Shown here piece by piece: positions 12,238-24,668 of a DNA stretch of 64,000 bases (position 1 is the first letter of the stretch; every line of letters begins with the position of its first letter). The DNA comes from Anisodus tanguticus (Eukaryota > Streptophyta > Magnoliopsida > Solanales > Solanaceae). The notes below the pieces were generated by a model, which did not search any database, had not been told where the DNA came from, and saw nothing but the letters and a program-made list of their open reading frames with translations. The stretch spans positions 11,528,501-11,592,500 of the forward strand of contig CM067551.1 of the NCBI GenBank assembly GCA_034509755.1, given 5' to 3'. Position numbers and translations under genes: made by a program.

Positions 12238-12506
12238 CTTTCTCTTCTTAATTTTTGTGACATAATTTGACTTGACATAAAATTTAAGAAAGAAAAATTG
12301 ATTTTTGAAATGTATGATCTAAAATAAATCTTAGAAAATTATGTGGATATTATTCATTTCTTAAAGGTAAAAGATGAATTTTAAAGTTAAACTATTTTTA
12401 ATTATAAAAAGGTGACATTTTAAATTATTTCTAATTATGAAAATGTGACATTCTTTTTTAGACAGACTATAAAGAAAATATTACTACATAAATTGAGACA
12501 GAGAAG
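12238..12506. mobile_element. TA-flanked MITE
   Basis: TA dinucleotides at 12236-12237 and 12507-12508 flank ends reading CTTTCTCTTCTTAATTTTTG and, inverted, CTTCTCTGTCTCAATTTAT. Same family as the other CTCCCTCCGT-type MITEs in this window. Confidence 0.6.
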
Positions 12507-12772
12507 TATGTTTTAAAAAAAATTAGGGAGTAATAGAACCTCCGAAAAGGAAAGGTGTATCGCTGGAACTTTGGGCACAGTTCAAGGGTAATGATGCCTT
12601 ATCTTTAATATATACTACTCACTCCTTCTCAATTTATATGAGTAGTTTGATGGAATACGGAGTTTAAGAAATAAATGAATAACTTTAAATTTTGTGTGCT
12701 TAAACTTTAAAACAAGCCACAGTAATTTGTGTGATTATAAATCATATCGTTAAGCATAAAAGGTAGAGTTTA

Positions 12773-13928
12773 GGGCATGTTTGGAATGCTACCCATGTAA
12801 TTAGAATTTGGTGTAATTGAGTGTAATTACACAGTTTGACATGTTTGTTTGATCAAGTAATTACACAATTATGTATGAATTTGTGTAATTGAGAGAGTGT
12901 AATTACACTCTCCGGTTCTCAAAGGAGTTGAGAATTGAGTTTAATTACACCATGTAATTACAGAGTTACTTTTTAGTTTTTTTTTAATCTATTTACTTTT
13001 TTATTTTTTAAATATATTTTTCTTTTTATATTATTTATCTTTCAGTTCATTTCTTCTTATTTTCAACCTTTACTTCTTGTGGTTCCACGTAATTGCTCAT
13101 ATTTTTTTATTTAGCATAACCGTGTTATTATTCTAATTTTTGAAACTACACTATTTAATATTAGAAAAAATTAGTTATTAACAAATTTGACATATAATGA
13201 GTGACATTATTAACGTAGAATTTCATTGTGAATGAGATTATAGACTTAAATTTTTGCTTTCTTTTGAATTATTTACTTAAGCTACGTTGGAACTTACTTA
13301 TATAATGTTGGAATTTGACATAAGAATATTATGTTAAACTTTTTCTTTTGGGTTTGAATTTAGGTTATATTTTCGATTTTAATTTATTTGCTTTGGAACA
13401 ATTGACTTGTTATTTCACATTGTATGTTGTTTATTTTTCATTTACCGTTGATAGATTTTTTTTGTTAAACATTTGAATAATGTTATGACATTATATTTAT
13501 AAATATTATTTTTTAGTCAAACATCCAATCCATGATGTTCTCACAAAAAAAGGTTTGTTTTTAAGTTTTATAATTAATTGAAATTAAAATATCATTAATT
13601 TGAAATATATATATCAAATATTTTTTACAATATTAGATACAAATATATGATTATAAATTAATATATTTTCAAGAAACAATGTGTTATTAAATAATTAATT
13701 AAATATTATTTATAAAGGCACATATTTTTTAATATTAATTTTAAATTTATTTTTAAATTAAACTAATTGTGTAATTAACCTTGTGCAACCAACCATCACG
13801 CTTGTAATTACAGTTTGACAAACAAACAAATCGTTGTAATTACAATACTATGTAATTACTAGGTTGTGTAATTATTATCCTAGTAATTACACCAATTTCA
13901 ACTACCATGTGACTTTTCAAATAGACCC
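12773..13928. mobile_element. PIF/Harbinger-like non-autonomous element
   Basis: TTA duplications (12770-12772 and 13929-13931) flank inverted ends GGGCATGTTTGGAATG and GGGTCTATTTGAAAAG. Subterminal GTGTAATTAC words recur at both ends. The 3-bp TTA target and GGG..TGTTTGG ends fit PIF/Harbinger. There is no transposase frame. A truncated second copy lies at about 25812-26802. Confidence 0.85.
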
Positions 13929-13972
13929 TTAAGGTTAAATTGTTGTCACTTGCCAAATAAGAAAATGTGTTA

Positions 13973-14191
13973 CTTTCTTCGTTTCAAAATATTTTTCTGA
14001 TTTTAACTTGCACGAAATTTAAAAAATTAAAAAATTCTTTTGAATCATGGATTGTTAATTAAAGATGTGTAAAATATACCAAAATGCCCTTTAATCTTAT
14101 TGTATTTAACATGACATATAGAAATTTGAAATAAAAGAGTTATAAAAAAATGAAAGATATATTCATTTTGAAATAGACTAAAAAAAAAAAG
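13973..14191. mobile_element. Inner TA-flanked MITE
   Basis: TA at 13971-13972 and 14192-14193 flank inverted ends CTTTCTTCGTTTCAAAATA and CTTTTTTTTTTTAGTC, the second followed by TATTTCAAAATGAATA. It is nested within the 12618-14224 element. Confidence 0.6.
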
Positions 14192-14500
14192 TAAGATATG
14201 TCATATAAATTGAAAAAGAATGAGTAATAATTTTCCAGGTGACATGAAATTTTAAAAATACTTTGTTACCGTGAGAAATTATACTACTCAAAAGTCAAAA
14301 CACATAATCCCCTTAATTGGTAATTATTGACTATTAAATAATAATCTTTTCTGTCATCTTCTACACAAAAAAATAATTGAAAAATAAACCTACTTTCCCA
14401 AACTTGCCCAAAGTCAACTATACACATCGCCGGCGCATCGGAGAATTCACATCTGAAAATCCTCTTAATACGAATCCTATCACAATTAACGGCAGCACCG

Positions 14501-15559
14501 ATGATTACTACACGTCAAATCGCCGTTACTCTCGCGTTTCCTCTGTTAATCATCTTCCTCACAACTCTACCGCTGTTAATCACCGCCGTTAACGTTGACG
14601 GTGGCACTTCCCTCTCCGCTTACGACTTACTTAAAAGCTACGATTTTCCGGTTGGAATTCTTCCGAAAGGTGTTACTGGTTACGATCTCGATAAGAGCAC
14701 CGGAAAATGGAGTGCGCATCTTAACGGCGATTGCAGTTTCGCTCTAGAAGGTTCTTATCAACTTAGGTATTGAAGGAAAATATTTTATTATTCTAAATTT
14801 ATGAAAGTTCTCTACAATATCCACTCTATGTAAATAGCTAGCACTACCCTCATTTATAATACTACGAAACCTAATTTAATTCCCTGTTTGGATGGTTGTT
14901 TCTTGTGGTTCATTATTATATTGTTTTCATTGATATCATGCTTGTTTTCATTATTTTTTAAAATTAAATTGTATGATACAGTAAATTAGTTGTAACTCCG
15001 TTGTTATATAATCATGAAAAAGCTCAATTTTTAACCATGTCTTTGGTGGTTTTTGCGAAATGTTATTAAACCACAACAAACAATACATTCTATCCTTGTA
15101 TTCATTAATACAGTGCAATACGATATACTGTACATTATGAAACCATGGGTAACGACCATCCAAACAGAGTAACTCAAAATAGAAAAATTTATTCCTATAT
15201 AAATTTGATTATAAATCCTAACTAGACATGAAGTAAAATACCAAATGCTAACCAGTTTTGATTTCCTACAACTTTGAATTATTTTTTTCAACAGGTATAA
15301 ATCGAAGTTCGGTGGATACATAGCTAAAGATAGGCTCACAAATTTATATGGAGTTAGTGTAAAAGTTCTTTTTTTGTGGCTCAATATTGTGGAGGTTGTT
15401 AAGAACGGTGACAATCTTGAGTTCTCTGTTGGGATTGCTTCAGCAAGCTTTCCTCTTTTCAATTTCTTGGTGTCTCCACAATGTGGATGCGGATTGAATT
15501 GCGATAGCAATGGACACATTCTAAAGATTCGAAACAGTTATCTTGTGTCTTCGGTTTAG
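14501..15559 (+). CDS. DUF538 family secreted protein, copy 2, two exons
   Basis: Exons are 14501-14766 and 15295-15559, giving 176 residues. The split codon AG|G and the donor/acceptor GTATTG / TTCAACAG fit. The N-terminus is a signal peptide (LAFPLLIIFLTTLPLLITA). DUF538 landmarks follow: AYDLLKSYDFPVGILPKG, CSFALEGSYQLRYKSK across the junction, LFLWLNIVEVV, and SPQCGCGLNC near the C-terminus. It is a clear paralogue of the gene at 2098. The 528-bp intron falls after QLR, exactly where copy 1 reads through without one. The domain's role is not established; extracellular or endomembrane location is inferred from the signal peptide. The gene sits about 275 bases after the MITE nest. Confidence 0.87.
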
Positions 15560-16881
15560 CTGCATACTAATGGATGATGGAGTTAGCTGAAAGAGGTTAG
15601 TTCCAGCCTTTGAATAATTGAATATATGGTCCTTGCATTTTTATTTTTGTGATCATAATTTGTTGTAAACTTTTCTTACGCTTGCTCATTTATGAAATTA
15701 TAATCAGAGGAAGGGTCAATGGTGAACACAGAATTATTAGGCATTTGATATTTCTGATTACATGCTACTTTGGTTCCTCACTGAACTGATATTTGATTCA
15801 CTTGAAGAAGTTATTAGATGTTTAATACTTCAATTTGTGGTGAAGCTCTATGAATTTCATGAATATTTGTATGGTTTAGGCCCCTTGATGTGTGACATTG
15901 TTACCAGTTGAAGGAATATTTTGAAGCTTCCCCTATTCAAAATCAACTAGATAAAACTGTTACTTATCAGGAAAAGAAATGGTCTGTTGGAAAACCTCAA
16001 TTCATCCATCAGCAGATAGATGAGGCCTAAAATAAATCTGATCAGTGTTTAATCTACCCTCCAATACTACCTATTGAGCTCCCCCCCCCCCCCCCTTTAT
16101 CTGTCATGAATTGGCAAAGAGATGGGTACAAGCTTAACAACCAAATTTGTTGCATGTTTCCTGAGGTCTGAATGATTCTTTATTCTGGAACATGCATTGG
16201 AGCATTGATCAGCACTCAGCTCTCGATAGACTGCTCTTCAGTTTTGCATTTTGGTGCTTCTAGTTAAATATCTGATGTTTACAAGAACTTTCCCTGTATT
16301 TACATCCTAGTCAGAACTTTATCACTGTTCACCGCAATGATAGCTGATATACTGCAACAATATGACTCTTTCTACCATGGTGCCATTTGTCGGAATCACA
16401 ACTGTAATGGCTGCTGCCAATACAGATCGGCTGATACATATTGGTATCTACCAACATTCCGGAGTCCGGACCTTGATTTGTAGCTGAAAAGCATGAGTAC
16501 AAGGATCTCTAGTTCTTCCTTGAAGATTGTTTGTTTGGAAACAAGAGAATAAGAGGCTTACTAGTGCCATCAAGCAGTTGATGTTAATGTAGTTGGCTAA
16601 GCTTTTGCATGAAAATATTAATAGGAATATCATGGCCACGAAGAGATAACAGAGAGGAAAAAGCTGTATGTACCCATGATATTGGTTCATGACCATTTAT
16701 ATTGTTTATCCTTCTATGTCTGTTCATGTTGTCTAATCTCTACGTGGGAAGCAGAAATAAGAATAGGGTAAAGGAAACTAAGATGGGCTAACCTGAGGGG
16801 TGATCTCAGGTCCTCAAGACGTAACTGAGAGCACCATCTAGCCCTGTAAAAACTTGCAAATAGCCCCAACTTGCTAATGGT
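15560..16881. other. 3' flank of DUF538 copy 2
   Basis: A likely 3' UTR, then non-coding sequence. It includes a run of 16 C at about 16080-16095. No domain-bearing frame was found. Confidence 0.35.
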
Positions 16882-17190
16882 TGGCACTATTAACTGTCCT
16901 ACATTGGTTGAATGTCTCTTATATGATCATGAGCTTACTTTTGGGGGTAAATTAAACCCCAGGCCCGTTTTCTTCACATAATATTAGAGCCTGATCTATT
17001 CATGTTCCTGGTTTCCCAATGTTGGTTCCCTATGTTATATTGTCCACGCACTAGATGTTCAGTATGGCGTGCGAGGGTGGTAATTGTCCCATATTGGTTG
17101 AGGAAATGATTGTTGCCTCCTCATATAGTCTTGGGCAATCATCACCTTATGAGCTGATTTTTTTTGGGGTTGAGTTATAGTGTTACACAC
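16882..17190 (+). mobile_element. Probable TRIM-type miniature LTR element remnant
   Basis: Two related blocks, about 16882-16979 and 17068-17190, share the order TGTCCTACATTGGTTGA / TGTCCCATATTGGTTGA, a 'cttatatga / ctcatatag' word, a GAGCT word and GGGG(T)..TTGAGTTA-like ends. Between them, directly after the first block, is ATATTAGAGCC, a degraded TGGTATCAGAGCC primer-binding site. There is no coding content. The layout LTR-PBS-LTR in about 310 bp is that of a TRIM. Confidence 0.5.
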
Positions 17191-20100
17191 ATTTGAATTC
17201 CAGGTAGGAAGACAACATAAAAGAGAGATATGTATGAATAGGGAAATAAGAGTTTGTATATGCTGAGAGGCTCTATTTAATCAAACAGTGAATTGAGGTT
17301 GAAATCCTTTGGCGAGAATGATATGCACTTCCAGGGTGGATGTAGCTTTGGGATTTTGGGTTCATCTGAACCCAATACTTTCAAGGCGGAGCATAAATTT
17401 ACTAAAATTGCAATAAGTAAGAGATATGAACCCATAACTACAATAATATAATGGTTTCAATGCTAAAAACCTTAAAAGTTGAACCAATAGAGCTTAAATC
17501 CCGGATCCGCCCTTGATGCACTTGTATAGTACTTTGTGTGTGTGTGACCTGCTGCCACCAGATCTGCTTATTCCTTTCGCCCTCTCTCCTTCTCTTCCTA
17601 GCAACTTTTCAGCTTTTTGGTTATTAGGTTCTGTGGCACTTTATAGTGTATTTGACTTCGGAATTTGCCTCGAAATAAGAAGGAAAACATCTAAAGACAT
17701 GACTCGATTTGTTGAGTGTTTGCAGATACCTGCAATTCATTTGAAAGATCAGGTGACATTGTTGAAGTGGGCATAAAGCTCTGAAGTGGTCATTCTACTG
17801 CTTCCTTCTCATCCAAATTACAATGCAAAACTGAAAGTTGAAATTTCGAGTTGTTCATTTACATTGTATTTATGTTTATACTTCTTGAAATTTACATTGT
17901 ATATGCTTCTGACTCTGACATGAATAATTGCAACGAGATTCTTTTCCACGTTTTAGGACTGTCAAATTGATTCATCACCCAGTGTGAATCACGCATATGG
18001 TTGTCTCATTGTTTTCTGAAAAAGCTCTCTATAGCTCGTATTCTGTTAAATCAGAGGCCAAAAAGTCAAAAAAGTGAGAAGCTAACTAGGAACAGAAGGT
18101 GACATTCACTACAATTATTCATATCATAAAAATATGCAGTGCATCTTGACTCAACTTAGTAGTCATTGATATCACCTATGCTATATTTCAGGACTTTCGT
18201 GAAGAAGTCCTGCATCTCATGGTTCACAATGTTTCATTTTTTTGCCCTCAGTCTCTGTTAGTTGTATTTGACTCGTCACTCCTTGACACGCGAGAAAAAA
18301 CACATGACTAAACACGATGAAAATGACACAGAACACTACTTTGTTGCTTGGAGGACCTCCTTACATATTGACGAAATCGATACTTATGGGTCTGAATGTA
18401 TTCGAGAGTCTGTACATTGTTAACGTGGAAATGTTGCCTAATTGGGTTTGAATTTGTAACATATGATTCGAATTGTGATCTCATTGTTCATCGTTAATAT
18501 AAGAGTTTTTCTTATCCCCTTTTTTTTACTCCAAGGCGATATTAATAGAAAAGGGGGTTTCTCTTCTATCATAATTTTGGAAATACTTAGCGGGGTTAAC
18601 CGCTCGTTTCCGTTTTGCCGGAACAACTTACTCTGTTAATGTAATATTCATTCATAGTGATTAGGCGGAGTGTTATGAAGACGGAGGGCCCTAAGAAACA
18701 CATCACGCTTTGGCTTTAGCATTTACCGAGCACATCTAAACGAAAAATAGAAAAAAAAGTGCCTGAATTTTAATTGGATACTTTCATAGTGATCAAATTA
18801 TATATGATCTTGTTTTCACCTTTCCAATCATTCTTTCATACGTAAATAAAATTTGTAACATAAAAATTGCAATTGAACCCGTCATGACGAAGGTATTACT
18901 TCGTAAATTTGACTGAGCTTTTACTTAGCTTATGGTCTTGATTCCACCTTTCCACTCAACAAAGGTATGGGCCTCATGGATGATGGGTCAAGAAGAGAAA
19001 GGTCCACAAAAAACATCAAGATGTACTACTTTCCAGTTCAATATATACGGTAGGGGTGCATTCGATTTTTCAATTCGGTTTTACATTATTCGATTTCGAT
19101 TTTTTTGGTGTTTGGTCTCTAAAAATCACATAAAATTTTAATATTATAATGTTAAATATGAAGATAATATTTTCTTTGACACAATGCTAACGAGAAAGTG
19201 TATCATATTAGTAAAGTAAATTGTAAATGACGGAATACTTTCTTTGACACAATGCTAATACGGTAGTGCTTGATTGCTTTCCCTGATAATGCTAATGAAG
19301 TCAATAGCCTTTGATAAATTTATTATAAAGTGACCGCACTGCTCTCTCGTTATTTCAAAAGCATATTGCCATCTTCTAAAGATAACTAGGTGAGGTTGGT
19401 ATCGGAAGTATGTTCCTTTCGGTTTTATTATATACACATAATAATTTACAATATTAATTTCACAAGTGAATGCCTATGCTTTAGTGAATAAATTGTGTCG
19501 GGAAATGTCTAAAACAAGCTTTATTTCCACGAGAATAAATACTCGAGTACATAATTCCACAAGAATATGCTATCCTAGAATGCTATTTACAAATATAGCA
19601 ATCTTAGCATATAGAAATAACTTAGCAGTTCAGCGGCAGTGTGAGGGTTTCTTCTTGAAATAAAGGAGGGCCCCTTGTGCGCATCGTGGTACTGATCTAA
19701 CCTTTGAAATCAATTGAGTCACCATGATTTACCTCCTTCACAGACCTGTCGGACCGGGGTGTGGGGGCTCCTGGGGTGGGAGATTCCACCTTTTGGAGTA
19801 AGAAATAACTTAGCAGTAGACTCAGTCAGTCAGCTGGTTTTGCCTTTTTTTTTTAAAAAAAAAAAAACTGGTATAATCATCTTTCTTCTCCTGTATAAAA
19901 ATGAAATATATCAGAGAATGAACCAAGTTCCTGTTTTTGAAAAGGACTCGACAAGAGCTCAATTAAGGAAATATAAGCAATGAAATGACTGCTTGGTACC
20001 TGAAAGGCTGAAATAGAACATCAACAGGACGGGACTCAAGCACTATAGCTGATGTTGCTTATTGTAATCAAGCTGCCATGAATAAAATTTGATATTACAA

Positions 20101-20265
20101 ATCAAATGATACTTGACATGTATAACTACTGAGTACACCAACAGGGAATTCATTACAAAAGGCTTTTTAACTCAAAGAAACTTTACGCTCTTCAGAACAA
20201 AAATAGTATAAAAAGCTAATTAATTGCATATACATTTCATTTTTTAGGGTTCTATTGTTGGTTTA
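17191..20265. other. Intergenic region with repeat fragments
   Basis: No gene is supported. The stretch 17328-17516 (wording around CCCAATACTTTCAAGGCGG to CCCGGATCCGCCC) resembles a dispersed plant repeat. About 19052-19440 begins TAGGGGTGCATTCG, with CGGTTT-rich ends, and recalls the TAGGGGTGT element at 35447. The small frames at 17513-17776 and 19714-19983 carry no motif. Confidence 0.35.
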
Positions 20266-20344
20266 AATGACTACAGGTAGATCATAGCTTGCCTTGAGTA
20301 AACTAATGACTACATGTAGATCATAGCTTTGCCCTGAATAAACT
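20266..20344. repeat. Two diverged tandem copies of a 39-bp unit
   Basis: Copies at 20266-20304 and 20305-20344 both read AATGACTACAGGTAGATC-like at the start and GCC(T/C)TGA(G/A)TAAAC at the end. Confidence 0.8.
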
Positions 20345-22291
20345 TCGACTGTCAGATTATGTCGAGCACACATCACATCAAAAGACATTATTTGAGCACA
20401 TAGCGATTCTGAGTTACTGAAGAAACTTATGCAAATGTCTCAAAGCAAGAATATTCATAGTTTCTAAATTCAAACACACTTTTTGTGACATGTGAATCTA
20501 ATGAAATACACTTTTTTGTGGGGGAGTGCGTAAAGTGTTGGCATCCTCTTGTTTTTGCCACAACAACCAACACCCTGATGTCTTTACTTTAGTTTCTCAA
20601 TTGTTCGACAACAATTAGCCATACCATTGTATAAGACATACAGAAAAGTAATACTAAACATTTGAAGTTTCCAGATGATTTAAACAAAATGGTTACTGAC
20701 TTAAACAATGCTTTACTACAACTTCTGCTAATACAAATTTAGCGAAATAGGTTACATCATCCTACTTGAGAGGAGAAGTAGCTTTTGAAAGTATATATAT
20801 GTCTTAGAGACAATCTGTATTAGGATAAATGTACTTTATACACATTCGTATTATTATTAATGGAGATTAATATTTTGGCATTTGCAATTATTGAATTATT
20901 ATTTGATTGTTTGTAATTATTCGTTAATGTGCATCCCTTGAGCTTACGTTGTCATTAATAGAGTGAGATATTCATGATAGAGCGTAACTCTTAAAATAGT
21001 CTCGACTAATGATCATCGAGAATGGGATATCGATGATATGTGATAAGTCGACATGTGGTCTGCATCACATCCTTAGAGGATGTAGTATGTCTCACTTGCT
21101 ACGAGTAATGGCTACTCGTGATGGACACATGGATACTTTGGAAGTATTGGTATACTCTGCTGATATATTGTTTGTTATACTTGTCTAAAGTATGATCAAC
21201 GTGTGGGAGATAGAAGTCCTTAGACTTGAGGTCAATACGCCCCTGGTCTACAAAGTAATGTACTTTGATCCCGTCGTAAGCTCAAATTCCTTATAGGTTG
21301 AGATACGGCTTGTATTGGGTACATTACAATGTGGATTAAAGGTGGTAGTTGAGCCAAGATTAGGATTCATTCCTCGGATATATATTCGAGAGAACACTCG
21401 GATTCTCAGTGATATTGGGTTGACTAAGTTGTTGGCCAACATAATAGACATATTTAGAATATGGTCTAGTTGTCAACTAATATAGATGAGATACAATACT
21501 TGACAAATTCTAAGCTTGATCGGGTGTGTCGTGAATGAAAGGATTTTATCTTACCACATAAAGGTTAAGTTTACTGGATTCGCATAAACATACTTCACAT
21601 ATTGAGTTCGTCTTCCGGCTTAGTTCCACGTAGACCTTAATTTAACTAATGTCGATATGAGAAGGCATGTATACTATGTCGATTGTCCTTTTGATCTAAG
21701 GATGTATTGAGAGAGTAATTAAATGTTCGATTTGGAATCGAGATATTTAAATGAATAATAATTATTTTAATTAAGTCAAATTGGATTTTAGATTTAATTA
21801 AGAATGCACGGAAAATAAATCGAGACAGTGCAGGAGCACGTCGAGCGCCGCGACACCCATACCCTAGGGCCGCGGCGCCTCTGCCTCAAATTTTGGGCTA
21901 GGCCCAATGTCAAACCCTAATATGGTTTTGACATATTTTTCAACTATAAATAGAGGCATTCACCTCATTATTCAAACACTAATTTTCTGAAAATCATTCT
22001 AAGCCTTAGAGACTTAGAATCAAATACTCTCTCGAACCTCTGCCGGATTTCCTAGCTTATCGAAAGAGAAATACATTGAAGCTTGGAGCTTGCAATCGGA
22101 AGGGCAACCGCGTGTGCACCTTATAGTTGATAAAGATTCTAGATACTATAAATTGTAAGTTTATGATTTATGTTACAAGTTTAATTGTTGTATAACCATA
22201 CCAGAAATATTGTTGGGGTAAGTAAGAAACAAAATTTTAAACTTCGGATGTGCCTTACTTATATGCTTTGAACCCAACAAAAACCCTACAG

Positions 22292-22304
22292 TGGTATCAG
22301 AGCC
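22292..22304 (+). other. Primer-binding site of copia element 2
   Basis: TGGTATCAGAGCC matches the canonical plant copia primer-binding sequence, complementary to the 3' end of initiator methionine tRNA. It lies one base after the presumed LTR end. Confidence 0.85.
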
Positions 22305-22677
22305 CAGGCTGGTTCAATGGTTATATAACAATTGAATAGAATAATAATATGAGTTAAACATAAAACTGGATTAAAACGAGGTTTTTTGAAATCCTACATG
22401 TCGAACGAATGTTGACTTTTTGATATCACCCTAAATTATCTCCTACGCTAACTCGAGGAAGTCATTCCGCTCTAACTCTAACTCGAACTAAGCCAAAAGT
22501 GTGTTGTCCGACTCATTGCACGGTGCAGTCTAAGAACGAGTAAGAACGGATGATGGTCGATATGTGCGTTATTGATAATGGTGGGTGATGATAAAGGACC
22601 TGTGATTTGATCCCTAAATTGGATTTAGGGCTCGAACGATTCTGAGAATCAACATAGAAATGTTTGTCAGGACATGA

Positions 22678-22822
22678 GCGTCGCGACCCTATGGTAGGGC
22701 ATCGCGACGCTTGCTAGGGTTTCAAGGTGGCGCCGCGGCGCTAATGCTTCGTTTCAAAAACATGAACTTACTGGACAACAGGCGCCGCGGTGCCGCGGCT
22801 CCACGGTGGAGCACCGCGGCGC
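22678..22822 (+). repeat. Two GC-rich hairpins in the copia leader
   Basis: Hairpin one (22678-22710) has a 9-bp stem GCGTCGCGA/TCGCGACGC with an inner CCCTA/TAGGG stem. Hairpin two (22782-22822) has an 11-bp stem GCGCCGCGGTG/CACCGCGGCGC with an inner CTCCAC/GTGGAG stem. A related stem, GCGCCGCG/CGCGGCGC (21845-21852 and 21871-21878), lies in the LTR. Confidence 0.85.
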
Positions 22823-23801
22823 TAATGCATTTTTCCATAAGCCGAAAGGATTCTGCCTCAGTGGGTGCCGCGGCCCCACCTGTCCAGAAACCAAAAAAAA
22901 TCAGAGTTCAGAATGGTTAACCCAAGATTATTATTATACATTATATTATTTGATAAATATGTTGTTTATGTGTCAAATGTCAAAATGTTTGTCATTTACA
23001 TTTCTAGAATAGTGTCCGCTATAACTATATGGGCAGGCGGCGCCCATTGTTTGATTAAACCATCTTATATCATGCATATTGGGTTGACGGTTCCCAAACT
23101 ATATGTGTCATTAGCTTTGCATGATAAGTTGTCATATTAGATATGGCATAAAAGAGTTGATCTTGGTTAGAACCCTGAATTAAAACGTTCCCCAAAATTT
23201 TAAATACAAGTCTAAATTAAAACGCATCGTCCGTTATAATTGTTAGAGTGCAAAATCCTTTTCGGCGATACAAGTATTTATGTCAAATCATTTGCTCTAA
23301 GTCTACGAGGACCCAGACTCTTTCATAGATGTGTTTTAATGTAAAGGTAAATGATAAACTTTTGTGGGTATTTACACCAAAGTGTTTGCTCACAAAGGCC
23401 AAATTTGCTTAGATAGATAAACGCAGTCGTGTAATGGGGTTGACTTGCTTAGACAAATCTTGGCGCCAAAGTGTCGGACTAATCTAAGGACGCAAGATTA
23501 AATATAATATTTGATCAACCAAGAGTTGCAAATAAGTTTTGCAATTAGTTTAGAACCTACCAAGTTATGTTATTGAAGTTATCAGCCAAAGCAAACGCGG
23601 AGATAACATAGGCTTAGATCTTGGCACATTATGACCTCAATTAAAATACGTCTGTATTCTACCATGGGGTCGTAGAAGTATGTTAAAATAATGGGAGTTA
23701 ATTAAACAAAAGGCCTTGTTGATTAGCCTAAATGAATGTGTATAATAAGAAATAGATTTTGAGTTTGATATCCGGTCTGTCTAATTCTTCATATTATTAA
23801 G

Positions 23802-24668
23802 ATGTCGAGCTTATCATTGAAAATATTGATTGAGATGAACAAACTTACTGGACCGAACTACCTTGACTGGCTAAGGAATTTGCGAATAGTACTGAGACAA
23901 GAGAAAATAGAATACGTGTTGGACACGGTGTTCCCAACAGTCCCTGTGACAGACTCTGACGAATATGCTTCTTTTGATAAGGATGCTTACCAGAAACACC
24001 TAGATGATGTCATTTCAGCGCAATGCGTAATGTTGTCTTCCATGTCTATGGAACTTCAGAGACAACATGAGAACATGGGGCCCAATGAGATGCTCGAACA
24101 CTTGAAGAGTCTCTATGACTCTCAATCCCATACTATGGAATATGAGTTGCTAATAGAACTCTTTAAGTGTAAGCTCAATGAAGGGGGCCAGGTCTCGCAG
24201 CATGTGTTGAATATGATAGAGCTGATAGAGAGGCTTGCTTCAATTGAAACGAAGCTTAAAAAGAATATCGCTACCACCCTCATTATGAACTCTCTCCATC
24301 GTTCATTTGAGAACTTCATAGTGAATTTCAATATGAATGGAACGAAGGCGACTCTGCCGGAGCTGCACAATATGCTCAAGACCTTTGAGTCTTCCACTTC
24401 CAAAGGCAAAGATGTGCTCATGGTGAGCTCTTCTAGCCGACCCAAGCCGAAAGGCAAGGAATGGCAGAAGAAGAATGGCAAAACAATCGTTGCGCCCTCA
24501 GCTATGAAGCCCAAGGAAGGTGTGAAGAAGAAGGTGAACACGACTAAGAATGAATGCCTCAACTACCATAGGAAGGGGCATTGGAAAAAGGACTGCACGA
24601 CACCAGGAGGAGGAAAAGCACTAGGTGCTCCTGCTTTGGTGCACAAGGTATGTACGTCATTGAAATAA
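23802..24668 (+). CDS. copia gag, intact frame with degenerate zinc knuckle
   Basis: The frame gives 288 residues. The N-terminal segment NYLDWLRNLRIVLRQEK is the usual copia gag opening, followed by the long helical capsid-like region and a Lys-rich tail. The zinc knuckle near residue 250 reads CLNYHRKGHWKKDC; the second cysteine of the CX2C pair is Tyr, a likely G-to-A change, so metal binding is probably lost. This protein would form the particle shell and bind genomic RNA. Confidence 0.85.
   Translation: MSSLSLKILIEMNKLTGPNYLDWLRNLRIVLRQEKIEYVLDTVFPTVPVTDSDEYASFDKDAYQKHLDDVISAQCVMLSSMSMELQRQHENMGPNEMLEHLKSLYDSQSHTMEYELLIELFKCKLNEGGQVSQHVLNMIELIERLASIETKLKKNIATTLIMNSLHRSFENFIVNFNMNGTKATLPELHNMLKTFESSTSKGKDVLMVSSSSRPKPKGKEWQKKNGKTIVAPSAMKPKEGVKKKVNTTKNECLNYHRKGHWKKDCTTPGGGKALGAPALVHKVCTSLK

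Larger units (their letters stand above)
12618..14224. mobile_element. Outer TA-flanked MITE containing two later insertions
   Basis: TA at 12616-12617 and 14225-14226 flank inverted ends CTCACTCCTTCTCAATTTAT and CTCATTCTTTTTCAATTTAT. Removing the insertions at 12773-13928 and 13973-14191 leaves an element of ordinary size (about 230 bp). This shows it is the oldest layer of a nest. Confidence 0.75.

Noticed and set aside
17513..17776. 87-residue plus-strand frame
   Set aside because: No motif, no splice context and located in repeat-like sequence.
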